From Kryptolebias marmoratus (Eukaryota > Chordata > Actinopteri > Cyprinodontiformes > Rivulidae): a stretch of DNA of 64,000 bases. Numbering within the stretch: the first letter of the stretch is position 1; every line of letters begins with the position of its first letter. The notes beneath the pieces were generated by a model. It saw nothing but the letters and a program-made list of their open reading frames with translations, searched no databases and was not told where the DNA came from. This document shows positions 1-11,320 of the stretch, one piece after another. The stretch lies in assembly GCF_001649575.2 (NCBI RefSeq), contig NC_051450.1:12549980-12613979 (forward strand). The letters run 5' to 3'. The translations under genes and the position numbers were made by a program.

Positions 1-2887
1 ACCCATTTTCAATTAGGGGTCCACAAGCTGTTATCACAGGTGTCCCAGAATGGGGGCCCGTAAGTGAAAATGTCTCCTATCCGTTTCTGAAATGAAACCT
101 TATCTGGGAGGCACAAAGATGGCGGGGACAGCGTATCTGTAAATTACTTTCCATCCCCGCTGTTAACGGGAACTTTATTTCTGTCAGATGACATTCCCCT
201 CTATTTACTGTTGATCATTTAAATGGCTGCCTAAAAAGACGGTGGCCTCTCACTCTTCCTCCGTCTGCCCCTCCCCTCAATGGATCTCTCTTCCCTCTTT
301 GCCCATCAGAAGACTTTTTTCAGTGTATTCATGTGCTCCTTCTCTCTTTTAAATGCTATTTTATAAACCTTTATAAGCCTTTACACTGCTATCTATGACT
401 ATCGTTCAAAGAGCTTTCTACAACAGGTAGGATATTATTGTTTATAATCTTTTCACAGAATCCCACTTCAAAAGATCTGAAGCATCAACATAAAAAAGGT
501 CCTAACTCACCCTTAAAACAGAATCTGGTGCTAAAATAACATTCCTTGGCAGTTTTTTGGACTAACTCAAGCTTATCTGCTTCACATTTTTCTCTTTTCA
601 ACCAACTTCTGAAAATTTTACTTTTTAATTCTACTTCACAAATAACCTATTTTTTTACCATGTGCTTTTCTTTATTCTTCTCTCCTTTTGTAGCAGGTTT
701 TCTCATGACAACGGTATTTATTCGGCCGAAGGGCATGGACAATTTTTATTTTTTTAATCGCGGGACTCAACAAAAGAATTAGGGGACTTTGTGTTCCACC
801 TGCCTGCTGAATGACGAGGACTGAAGAGAGGAGCAACCCCCCAAAACCGCCCTCTTCCCACCAACTCTCCCAAAACTTCTCCTAAAGACCACCAATCGCA
901 GCATTGTCACAACCCGAACGGCTCTTTTGAGCTGTCACAGTGAGAGTAGGGGGCACAGAGATGAATGGCACACCAGATGAAGCTAACATTTAGCCAAACA
1001 TGTGGGAACTCTATATCGAGACTCAATAATTACTCAATTTGAACAAAACTAAGTTGGGGATAAGAAGGAAAAGCAGAGAAAATATATGAATCTTCGTTCT
1101 CGGTTAGTTTTGAGAGACCAAGCAAAACATCCATCACTCCACCTGCTCTTCCTTATTATTTTACATTTTTCACAACTTATCGTACTGCTAGGCTGTGCTA
1201 CTCTGCTTGACGGGGGGAAATATTTTGCCAAGCCTTTCTAAGAAGAGCCAGTCGCCGGGGTTCCACAGCTGCTCACAATTACCTTTTGTTTGGACGGAGG
1301 CGGCAGGGCCGGGGCTACAGGGGTTAAAGTTGAGGCGAGTGTAGGGTTACACCTGATAAGAGGTTAAGAGTTCTGGGGGCGAACTGAGAAAGCCCTGTAA
1401 TTATAACCACACAAAGAATGTGTAAGCAATATTATGATTCCAAGACAGAGATTAAGATCTAAAAAAGAGACCTTTTTATTCCTCTCCTCATCAAGTGAAT
1501 TATAAGATGTCTGTAGATTTAAGGGATGGACGATTCCTCAGGAAGGTTTTCAAGACAAACCGTGCGTTGTTCAAAGTCGTAATTACCCGAACATTACTGA
1601 GAAAAATCCACAATCACTGAGCCAAATTACATCCATGCTTTTTCCACAACTAACTTTTCTTCCTTGCTGCACCTTTAATGAATAAAGCAGCGCTGGCCAT
1701 CTGGGAATGAGCAAGAGTGAGCGTGTTCCCAAGATGCTTCAGGATGCATTACCTTACCCACTTCCTGTGATAACTCCCATCTGGAGGCCAAGTCACAGCA
1801 ACGAATTTACCCTTTCCTGGGCTGTTCCTTTCCCATTCACACATGGGATGATGGCATTTGGCATCAGCAGAGTCAGAAAACACTCAGTCAAGCCACCAGC
1901 CCCAGTTCTTCGAGCAAATTCTCCACATCCAAAACCTTCCAAATCCTCTCACAGCTAATGAGCACAGCTGCAGCTTAAGATGTGGTGATCTCAACTCTCG
2001 TTATGTTATGACTTTCCAAGGCTTTCCAGAAAAGTAAAAAAAAATGTCATCTAATACTTTCGCTTTCCAGCCAAAGATTTGGAAATGAAAAGCTGAATGA
2101 TGACACGCTTAATGGACTGCAAGCTCTACACCACTTTTAATGGCACGTGTTGAAGACGTTGCTGTGTAAACATGCCAAAGTTGCTACCAGTGGGCACTGA
2201 ATGAGACCCATGATGATTCGTGAGAACCGTGCAAGAATCTCTGAAAGTGTACATCTTTTAATCATGCTTTTGATGGGTTGGCCATCATTATATAACAAGA
2301 ACATGAGCATAAAAATATTTCAGCCTTATTAGATCAGGACTTAAATGTGTTTTATTGAGATGTTGACCCGTTGAAGCCAAAACTGGGTCTCAGGAGGTTG
2401 AGATGAAGAAATTAAAAGCTTAGAATTGCTCGAAGGAATTTAATTATGTTGACAGTACCTTTTTGTGCATATTAGGAAATAAAGATTCTGACAAAGAAAA
2501 AAATCACTAGGAAAAGAGACAATTCAACTTTAGTCTTGTTTTACAAAGTATGAATTTATTAAACTTGCATTTCATTTAGCTTTTTTCCCTTTTCTTACTT
2601 GTTTAGTAGTCCCTACTGCAGTGTTATTTAATAAACAATATTCATTTCTGCTGTCCTAAAACACTGCAGCAATACAAATAAACTTTACTTTTTAGAAGTT
2701 TATACTTCAAGTTGTCTAAACTAAAAGAACATCTAAGTATTATCTGCGAATAGTGATAGCAGCGATTGACTCAACAATTAAGTGAACAAATAACCAAATT
2801 TCTCCCAACTTACATGCATTCCTTATAATCTGAGTAATGTGGATGTGAACCACAAAGTTCCAGTATACAAAAACAGGCAATATTTAC
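1..2887. other. Non-coding stretch, no gene recognised
   Basis: I see no exon with a convincing splice frame here. Bases 420-500 share words with a dispersed family seen at 5.5, 36.5, 38.5 and 46.3 kb (a run close to TTTATAATCTTTTCACAGAA followed by CCCACTTCAAAA). The stretch 1240-1400 is richer in G and C and could be regulatory. If the exon at 2888-3061 is read correctly, this stretch lies in the next, downstream intron of that minus-strand gene. Confidence 0.4.
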
Positions 2888-3061
2888 CGTTTGAGGTTGT
2901 ACTGGAGGCCACAGCCTTTTCACTGATGTCAGTGCGTGCAGATGAGCCCTTCGTAGCAACAATGGTCTCTACCCTCTTCTTCTTCTCAGCTGCAGAACTG
3001 GCCTGGGACTGGGTCTCCATGGTGACTGTTCATTCCTCAAGACCTCATGGAGACGGGACAA
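2888..3061 (-). CDS. Coding exon with start codon of an unidentified minus-strand gene
   Basis: Reading the minus strand, a T-rich tract ending TTTTTCAACAG gives a good splice acceptor before 3061. Then come 41 nt of untranslated leader, an ATG at 3020-3018 in a strong Kozak setting (GTCACCATGG), 44 codons, and a donor at 2888/2887 (AACG|GTAAATA), leaving phase 1. The peptide starts METQSQASSAAEKKKRVETI and ends in a Ser/Thr-rich stretch (AVASSTTSN). It is polar with a Lys/Arg cluster at residues 13-16, with no signal peptide and no known domain, typical of the disordered N-terminus of a nuclear regulatory protein. I do not recognise the family. The next coding exon would lie beyond the left edge or was not found. 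The first exon could be the non-coding candidate near 21.2-21.65 kb. Sure of an exon at about 0.6; identity unknown. Confidence 0.6.
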
Positions 3062-5550
3062 CTGTTGAAAAACAAATAAGCATCAGAAGATGAATTAGCA
3101 CATTTGTTGTTTTTTTGTGGCTTTGAACCATGAGTTCCTCAAGCACGGACACTTTTCAGCCCTATCACATTCTCTTCGGTCGTGAATCACAATAACCCTG
3201 TATCAACCCAACCACTTTAAGGTAGAACTCATAGTTCCTCGTCCTTTTAATCATGAGGTATTGTAACATAAATTTTGTCAATTGCACAAATCCATGAGAA
3301 TCTGCCAAGTACTTCTACAGTTAACTGTGTGTAGCCCAGATTTTTGGGGCTATACCGACTGTGAGCACCGATAGTGAAAGTGTGTCAATTAAAGTGCATC
3401 AAATTCCTTTTGACAAACCACTTGAGGTTGTTTTCCACTCTTTTGAGTTGACAAACCAGCACGTTAACACCACCTGTAGCCCCCTGAGTGGAGTGGTGTG
3501 GTGCAGCTGACCCGAAGTTAGTTTGGATACAAGAACGACACGTGAAAAAAGGTCCCAACATCTTGTGCATGCAGACTCGGAAGCCTGCCAATGCATTAAG
3601 AGGACAGTCATACCAATTAGCAGACACATACACACTGACGACTTTGGCCCACCGGGGAAACAAACATGTTCCTATTATAGGTTGCACCTGGAGGAGCATA
3701 TTCCAGTATCTGCAGAGAGGCATGCTGCACAATCGCACATGAAAATCAAGTCAGCAAAAAAGTCCACAGTGTTACAAAATCGCTCGTTTCATAGTGGCTG
3801 CTGAGAGTTATGCATATTAACACATATTCAATTTTTATGTTTTTTTTTCTGTAATGTTAAATATGTTAACTGGATCCTTTACCTTTTTTCATTTTATTTA
3901 AAGGAGATAACCAGCTGTGAGTTGATTTCAACAACAACATAACAAATGTGTAGTTTTCACACAGTATGTAGTGTACTGAATCAATGTATTCAAAGTTGTA
4001 TTTTCTGAAATTATTTTGCTGCTCTTGCTCTGACACCAGATAAACCCATTTAGACTGTACATTACATTTTATTGTGTTCATTTTGAACGCTTCACCTGAT
4101 AGACTCAAAGTGAAACAATTTATCAATAAAGTGCTTCAAGTAAAAAGGTTCTGCTGTGTATCATTGCAAGGGGAAAAACTTCATATCCAGTCCTCCCTTT
4201 TTCATGATGCCCAAAGCAGAGCACAGGTCAATCCAGCAGCTCACCCTGATTTATTTTAACTCAAACCTGCTGGGCTCTGATCTGCTTGTCATGGCACTGA
4301 TCTCCTCCAGCACTAACTGTGGTTAAATATCCAAAACTTAGCTTGTCTTTTTTTTCAGCTAAACTTTTGACTTTTAGTCAGAAAACAACAGCTCAATAAA
4401 GAGAGTAAGGCAGGACATCCTGACAAGGTTTTATATCTCAGAATAAACGTAAAGGCAGCTTGTGGATATACTGATAATCCTGCTGTAGTACTCTTTTTTT
4501 TCCAGAGAGAAAGGAAAAACCTTAAGGGGATACCACAGAGAGAGAGAAACACTCACAGTCCTGAAAAAACAAGACTTGTTTGAAGGCCCCTTTGGGAATA
4601 TAATGGTGCCGGGCAATTTTTCTTTCAAAGAATAAAGGTGGTTCAAGTTAATGCTGTCTGTGGGTTTAGAAGGGGTTCAGCCAAAAGTCTGGCAGACATG
4701 TTGCTCAGTTCAGCACCTCAGAGGCCGTCTACGAGCCCAAATCTATCTAGGTCATGAAGGTCCTCTGATTACGGATGGTGATACAACACAACCACTCATT
4801 TACTCAAAGTACAGGACATACAGCACAAAGTACAGGACAGAGTCCATAATTCATGAAGAACTAGTGGAAATATTTAGTCTGACAAGCGTTCTCCTTACAA
4901 TAAAACCCAGCTAATTACCCAGCTGTACTATTTATTTTGCCCTCCACTCCATAAACATGCACGGATACAAAGGCAGTAAAGTTAGCTAGAATGCAGAAAG
5001 AAATACTGCGGCAGAGACTAGAAGAAGGGGGGAAAGAGTTTTTTTACCAACTCCCAAAGGAAGGAAGGCAAGGGGGAAGTGTTGAGGGGTAAACTTCAGA
5101 CAAACACTGTGCGCTTTGTTTGTTTTTTCCCAACCCCCTGAAAAACCACAGTCTGTCATCCGTTCTGACCCGACAACAACATCTGTAAGCAATTGCTTAC
5201 AAAAGAGAGGGAGAAAAGAGGTGGGGGGGGGAACACGGTGCAATTACACCCCAACCAATCAAAAGAGAATTAAACAAGAGCTTGTCCTCTAATCACTCCC
5301 GCATGAATACATATGTAGCAGTCGTACCCAACCAAAGACATTTTTTGTCCTGCTTGCACAGATATCATCTTTAATCACTCCTGCATGTGTTTGATAAAAT
5401 GGCAGCTTTCATTTCTGTCCCTTTTATGGAAGAAACTGTCTAAATGTGTGTGTTGCATGTGAGTATGCAGGTCTAGCTGTAAGCTCCTGCAACAATGACT
5501 GATCTTAGGTGCTATTTATGTACTCCTCTATTGACAAAATTAGAAACTGT
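3062..5550. other. Non-coding stretch, part of it of unusually high complexity
   Basis: No gene is supported. Bases 3350-3830 stay open in frames on both strands for 230-350 nt and have even base composition, unlike the AT-rich surroundings. This could be an old transposon piece or a conserved element; neither the 117-aa minus-strand reading nor the 93-aa plus-strand reading resembles a protein I know. The remainder is AT-rich, with purine-rich tracts around 5030-5230. Confidence 0.35.
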
Positions 5551-5554
5551 GGAA

Positions 5555-5690
5555 AGGTTATGAACAATAAATATCTTGCCTGTTGTAGATGGCTCTTTGA
5601 ACAGCTTCAGGTAGTCTGAGTGGGGCAAAAACCAAGGAAGAATGCTGCCATCTTTGACAAAATTAATTATTCATAACCTTTTCTCAGAAC
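5555..5690. repeat. Copy of dispersed short repeat with inverted ends (family A)
   Basis: The left end reads GAAAGGTTATGAACAATAAA and the right end ATTATTCATAACCTTTTCTC, so the two ends are inverted copies of AAAGGTTATGAA(C/T)AAT about 120 bp apart. Between them is TGTTGTAGATGGCTCTTTGA. The same words recur near 29.3, 36.5, 38.5 (inverted) and 46.3 kb, which shows an interspersed family. The sequence is non-coding. Confidence 0.6.
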
Positions 5691-5745
5691 CCCATTTCAA
5701 AAAATGTGAAAAACTGCTTTATGGAAAAACTGTGAATATATCTTT

Positions 5746-6222
5746 ACATAATAGTCTGGTCATTTTTAAAGCGATGTTCTCTTAAATAGTTACCAGTAGT
5801 TAGTACCTTATTAACCATGACATCAGTCATAGAGTGCAGAGTATGGAGAAAAGGGCAGAAGTCTTCAACCAGGCTATGCTAACGGCTAGCCACAAGAGGG
5901 CTCGTTTAATATAGGTTTTTAGGCTTTTTTCCAAAAACGACATACTGGTGTGAAAGAATGCTACATTAAACCTCAGCCTTTATGCAATAAATTGTTTAGT
6001 TTGTCACTGTTTTCTCAACAAAGAGAAAGAGTTGTTTTATAAGCCTAAAAAGACAATAAAGAAGCACTTGTTTAGCTATCCTTTAGCCTAGCCTGGAAGA
6101 AGTCTTCTGCCCTTTTCTTTATACTTCAAGCTCTATGACCGATATTATGGCTGATACTAACTACTGATAACCATTTCACAGAACATCCTTTTATAAATGA
6201 CCTGGCTATAACTTTAAGAACT
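5746..6222. mobile_element. Fold-back MITE-like element, about 475 bp (family B)
   Basis: The two arms (about 5746-5930 and 6040-6222) are long inverted repeats of each other. The left arm has ATAGTCTGGTCATTTTTA, GTTACCAGTAGTTAGTA, TCAGTCATAGAG and AAAAGGGCAGAAG. The complement of the right arm has ATAGCCAGGTCATTTATA, GTTATCAGTAGTTAGTA, TCGGTCATAGAG and AAAAGGGCAGAAG in the same order. No coding potential remains in the loop. A shorter relative with the same terminal words lies at 46673-46855. This is best explained as a non-autonomous DNA transposon. The target duplication is not clear. Confidence 0.7.
5889..5902 (+). promoter_or_regulatory. CTCF-like motif inside the MITE left arm
   Basis: CCACAAGAGGGCTC fits the CTCF core (CCASNAGRGGGCRS) with one weak position near the end. 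It is present in the left arm of the fold-back element but not in the matching part of the right arm. Motif match only. Confidence 0.35.
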
Positions 6223-7498
6223 GCTTTGCATGTCTTCTTATCATCCCCAGGTGAGTCAGGCCAGGAAAAAAAAGAGAAGCATTAATTCAGTGGTCAGGAA
6301 TGGGGTTTGAATTGAAGAGGGGGTGAAGAGAAAGCGGGGCATTCCACCGGTCAGGCAAACATTCAGGAGTCCAAGCTATTGAAGCGTGTCTGACGGGCCT
6401 TTTGTGCTCCACAAGGCAGGCCACAGTTCCAAAGCAGCAATTAAAAGCTGGACCTTTTCACCCATAATCCCTCTGACCTGGACGCCCACATCCATTTCTG
6501 CAAATGTCCCTGTCTCTGTTTTCATCTGTCCAGTTGCTCATTTTTGTACCGTCCAAAATCATGCTGAAATTTACTAACACAAAGACCCTCCTATCTGTGT
6601 TTTCATCAAGACCTTAGCACACAAAAGGAGTATTCTTCTTCCCCAAAGAATTAGACTACTTTTGTTTGACCCTTAGGCTCTTCACCACTAAGATCAAATA
6701 CTACTCACTTACATTTACTTGCACCAGCACCAAAAATAATCAACAATCTTAACATCATATGAATGTTTTCTCCATGAAATGTCTATCCAACAACCTATTA
6801 CAGAAGTAAAAGAGGGTGTAGCTGTATTTGTGTTCAACCATAATCCTTCCACACAGACAAGGGAGCCGATTAAACAGGTTTAAACACCACAATTTAAACT
6901 GTTCCCTCAGAAAATATGAAAAAAAATCTTATTTTATAAGCACATTAGGCAAATCAATTTAACATAAATTACACGCCTTGGTGACAAAGGCTCGGAGTTG
7001 AAAGTCATCTGCAAATTGTAGACATCAAAGAGAAACATAAAAATAAACTTTTGCCTTTCTTCATGCAAGTTTAAACAAGTCTTAATGATATCAAAGAAAT
7101 AATGACTTTTTTAGTTGTTTAAAGCTTCGTTCTAAGGCAAAAACTCACTCAGAAACTCCTGGTCATTTCTAACATGAACTCTTGAAGTGTCTTCTTAGAT
7201 TTGGCAAGCCCCTTCCTCACAAACGGGGGTACTGTATTTGTGTTCATTTCATTAGGGCGACTGTTCAGTGTCGAGGGCCCCCTGAGGGGGAGACTGGCAG
7301 CACTGCAGCATTCATCATCATTACATCAGCGACCACCGAGATCTGCTATCTTAGGCTTATCAACGCTGCACAAACGCACCGCAGCGCAGCGAGTTAAAGG
7401 GGAGGGGAGAGATGGGAGATGTAGACGATTGAGGGAGATTGTGAGCAAAAGTGGGATAAGGGACGAAATGAATGGAGAAAAGGGAGGAGCGTGAGTCA

Positions 7499-7522
7499 GT
7501 GTGTGTGTGTGTGTGTGTGTGT
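7499..7522. repeat. (GT)12 microsatellite
   Basis: Uninterrupted GT dinucleotides, followed by a short GCAT-repeat stretch. Confidence 0.95.
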
Positions 7523-7682
7523 TTATGTATGCATGCATGCATCTGTGTGCACTTCACTGTGCCCCTGCATGCCTGCACATGTTTCCCTGTGTGTCTAATG
7601 TGTGTTTTGCACAATTTGCAGCTATGCCAACAATATTAAGGGCTCCTTCACAGCTGGAATGACTAAAACACTGAGGGGCGAA

Positions 7683-7703
7683 GGAGGAGGAGGAGGAGGA
7701 GGA
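7683..7703. repeat. (GGA)7 microsatellite
   Basis: Seven GGA units in a purine-rich tract. Confidence 0.9.
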
Positions 7704-9589
7704 AGAGTCAAAGCCCCTCAGCAAGATTAGCTGAAACTAGCAATAAAACACAATGTGCTTGCTTTGCATGTGTTTGCAACGGTTGAAATGTGAGGGGACG
7801 AGACTACTTAAGGAGACAGAGGAAGTGCTTTCTGAGTTCAAAAGTCCCCACAAAGGACTTTTTTTAAACTTTATTTGAAGAAACCGCACACTCAAGTTTT
7901 GTCTTTGACACTGCACTTCTGGCTTCCCTTTGGCCCTGGAAGACAAAGAGCAAAGAGGCGACTTCGGGATTTGATAGCTCTGGTTCACTATTCACCGTAA
8001 AAAAGTTAAACGCTGTGCTCAGATGGCTCTAAAGTCGAATCCCATTTCACCCCTTCCCCTTAAGGTACATAAAACAGCTCTGGCGCTCTACTCCTCTCCA
8101 CCAGCACTTTACAGGTTCGAAACGCCCATGACGACTCTGTGACTGTTCTGTGAGAATTTGTCTCACAATTTTTTTGAACATGTTCAAATGTCAAGCGACA
8201 AGACGCAAAGAAATTGAGAACCTTTGCTAACATTTTGGAGAGTCTCTTCCCTGCTGTTCCATAACCAGTCACCATCGGTCGCAGACCAGTGACATACCAC
8301 CTTTACTTTTCTGTCCTAACTCAATGTTTTACGTATTCACAGTGGAGGAAAGACTGTCCCAGTTCTTTTTTTGTTATGGAAAGCAAAAGAGCAGGGCTTT
8401 CTCGCCTGTAAAACTGTGGTTTTTCAAGGGCATATTTCAAAACAAAGGGGCATGTCACAAATGTAAAACTCCTCTCCATAAAAATAATTTGCTGTCACAA
8501 CAACCACTGTAATGTCTAATTTGATGTATTTCAGCCTATCATAATTGGTATTATTGTCAGTGGTCCCTGACAAGAATAAAAATGTCAAAGTTATTATCAT
8601 ATTTCTCATATATATTGTTGTTGTCTCTACAAGCACTGTAATGTACAGCTTAGCGTATTCTGAGATATTATATTTGGTAATATTGTCACTCTTCCTTAAT
8701 AATCATTCTTTCTACAAAGTCCATTGAATGCTTGATAACTAGCTTTACATTATTTATGGGCATATTGACACTACATCTGTTAACATTAAAGGAATCTGCA
8801 ACAAGTGTGTTGATTCTTTATAGGGGAGTCCACTGTTGAAGGGAAAAACTTTACAAGTTATTTTTTGAAACTTTACATTAAGGGCCAAGAGGTAGGGGTA
8901 ATGGTAGGAAATGGGATTTAGCCTGAATTTGGCCCACAGCTCATGAAGCCTCAGATAAAGGCCATTTCAGAGGAATTAGTCACACCCTGACACACACACA
9001 CACACAAAAAAAAATGTCAGATATGCACATGCAGAATGATATGAAGCAAGATCTTCAAAATAAGTTTTCAAATTATTTCCCACTTATGTTTCTATGTTGT
9101 TCTGCCACCATGAGCAACTTTTTATGTTAAAATATTTACTGATGAATCAATAAATCATTAAGGATTTCACATTATAAATTTTAAATTTTCGAGTTGAATT
9201 TATCTTCATTTAAAAGTATCTCATTCTAAAAGCACTCCAAAAGCAAACAGCTGAGGCATGTAAGCCACATGAAATTTAAAAGAAAAAAAAAATAGAAAGC
9301 CTGTTCAGATGAGAAGTGCTTTTATTTTATTTTTCCAAGGACAAACAGCGCAACAACACAGAACAGCAGTTGCTTTCAGCACAGCTAATAAGATTATCCC
9401 CGTATGCGTCTTGGTCCCTCGACCTCTCCACTTCAGATGCTTTGGAGGGGCTGGTGAGGGACCCTGTGCGTTGTACAGCAGAATGAGATGAGTGCATCTT
9501 ACATTCCCGTGTAACAAACCCACACGATGTAATCATAATGCTTACACGATGCCTCGTTTGCACTCCCTACCCAGTAGATAAAGGGCAAA

Positions 9590-9850
9590 TAAAGCACGCG
9601 CCACAATGGAAGTCTTGCTCCTTCTCCCCACAGCCCCCTGCTTATTAGCCTGTTTATTTATATATTTTGACTTTGCATTTGTTTACGAGCCACTTGTTTG
9701 TTGCGAGCGGGGCTGTGACGACCGAGACAATGGATAATGCTGGCAGCTTTGTGACTGCGGTGGCCCAGTTATGCCGTATTGGTTTCTGCCTGCTCCCACA
9801 TCTCTTCCAAATGCTAAAAAACGTAAAAGTTTTGTTTGATCAGACACTTT
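9590..9850. promoter_or_regulatory. Candidate conserved non-coding element
   Basis: High-complexity block of even composition in an AT-rich setting. It has homeodomain-type cores (CTTATTAGCC, ATTTGTTTACGAG with a forkhead-like GTTTAC) and CpG dinucleotides kept where the flanks have lost them. No splice frame is visible. The call rests on texture only; cross-species alignment would decide it. Confidence 0.25.
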
Positions 9851-10959
9851 GCCTGATTCTTGAGGAGAAAGAAAAGATGCTTGTTCAGCCACCAACTGAG
9901 GGCCAAAGCAAACAAAGCAACCAATTACTTCAGCTATTTTAGCAAAGGTCCTTGAAAGGAAGAAGAAAATCATTTGTCTCAAAGTTGTTTTTTTTTTGTG
10001 GACTTGGAACTTTTTAAACTTTTCCAAATGTAGACTTGAATTTAAAGAATTACTTGAAAATTCACTTTTTGGAATTTGTACTGCCTATACTGCAGCAGCA
10101 TTCTCTCTTAGCTAAGTTTTCCATTCAAGTGGCCCCTGCACATGGTAGATCCAGGATAATGGGATCTGTATCCTGTCACAGGGCCTCTCAACTGCAGAGA
10201 AAACAGTTCTGTGTTTGTGGAGGCATTCTTTACGCGAGGCTTTCTTTCGGAGGCGCTCTGAACGATGCCACAACCACGAGCATGACAGCAACATCTTTTG
10301 CCGCGCTCGCAGAGCAAAAGAGTACATGTTACACCGTGGGCTGCGTTGCTTGAAAGCGTGATTCCTGTGTGATGCATGTGCGTGTGTGTGTGTGTGTGTG
10401 TGTGTGAAAATGGCACGGTGTGTATAGGAGTATCAGCCGCTCTATACGCCTTCCTCTATGCAAGTGCAATCACTGTGTGCTGAAGATAAATAAGAGAGGG
10501 GACCCGAGGGAGGGGGTGAGCGGGAAAAGAGAAATTCCCGTCGTGATGAAAACCTCATACACACACATATTTCTTCTGCCTCCTCCTCCTCCTCACACGT
10601 GCGCTCAGAAAGGGATCAAGCAGATGGATGGTCCTGTGTAAATGTAGTGGCAGCAGGTACGGCTGACAAAAGGTCTTCTGCTTCGCCCAGGAGACTGAGG
10701 AATACGCTGCTCTTATTCTCTGTGCCTCAGACACACAAGACAGAGCTGATTTTTCTCTTCTTTTTTAAGTAACTGAAGTGCTGAACACCATCCAGAGGCA
10801 GGTACAGCTACAGGTTAGAGAGATATTGTGAAGCTGCCCTGCCTACTTCCCTCTCAATTCAGTTTCTTATTTGTGCTCGCTCTCTCTGCTTTTCCCTCTT
10901 TCTTTCTATCTCTCTTCCCCTTCCCTTCATTCCACTGTGTCATTGGAATAAGTGTTGAA
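9851..10959. other. Non-coding stretch
   Basis: Contains a GT microsatellite (10382-10406) and a CCT-repeat run near 10580-10595. Open frames here overlap on both strands and lack splice support. The block 10960-11320 that follows is described separately. Confidence 0.35.
10382..10406. repeat. (GT)12 microsatellite
   Basis: Uninterrupted GT dinucleotides. Confidence 0.95.
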
Positions 10960-11320
10960 GCAGAATGAGTCAGTGCCCCTACGTGATTAATGACGGGCTC
11001 CGGCGTCTCCGGGGCCGAACACTAAAAACAGCCAGGGGGCAGCGCGATAATGCACAATAATAAAGCCAGCAGACAATCAGCCAGGCAAAGCAAGGCCTAT
11101 TAGCTCGCCCCATCAGGACGGCTAAGTGAGAAATTAGCCCTTCCCAAGCTCCGCCACAATTCATCAAGTGCTGCCCCTGAATCCCCCCTCAAGAAGTCAT
11201 AATGTTTACTTAAAGACTGGCCTCGATGCCCCAGCGGCAAGCTTTATTGGCTCTTATTAATTCCCGACCCGGCCCTTGCAGCCATGCCATTTAAACCGAA
11301 TTAAAGGGGTGAAAATTGGA
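10960..11320. promoter_or_regulatory. Strong candidate conserved non-coding element
   Basis: This block stands out from its flanks. It has a dense set of homeodomain-type cores (GTGATTAATGAC, TATTAGCTC, AAATTAGCCC, CTTATTAATTCC, CGAATTAAAGG), an AP-1-like AATGAGTCAG, an inverted CCAAT box (TATTGGC) and many CpGs. It has no repeats and no plausible exon. Such mixtures are typical of developmental enhancers in introns or flanks of transcription-factor genes. It would lie inside the proposed large first intron of the gene whose coding exon is at 2888-3061. Confidence 0.35.

Larger units (their letters stand above)
6223..9589. other. Non-coding stretch with microsatellites
   Basis: No exon can be supported. 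It holds a GT repeat (7499-7522) followed by GCATGCATGCAT, and a GAG repeat (7683-7703). A moderately GC-rich, high-complexity piece lies at 6290-6560 and another at 7190-7400, both possibly regulatory. The open frames at 7326-7614 come from the microsatellite. Confidence 0.4.

Noticed and set aside
7326..7614. Thr/His-repeat frames
   Set aside because: Translation of the GT microsatellite.
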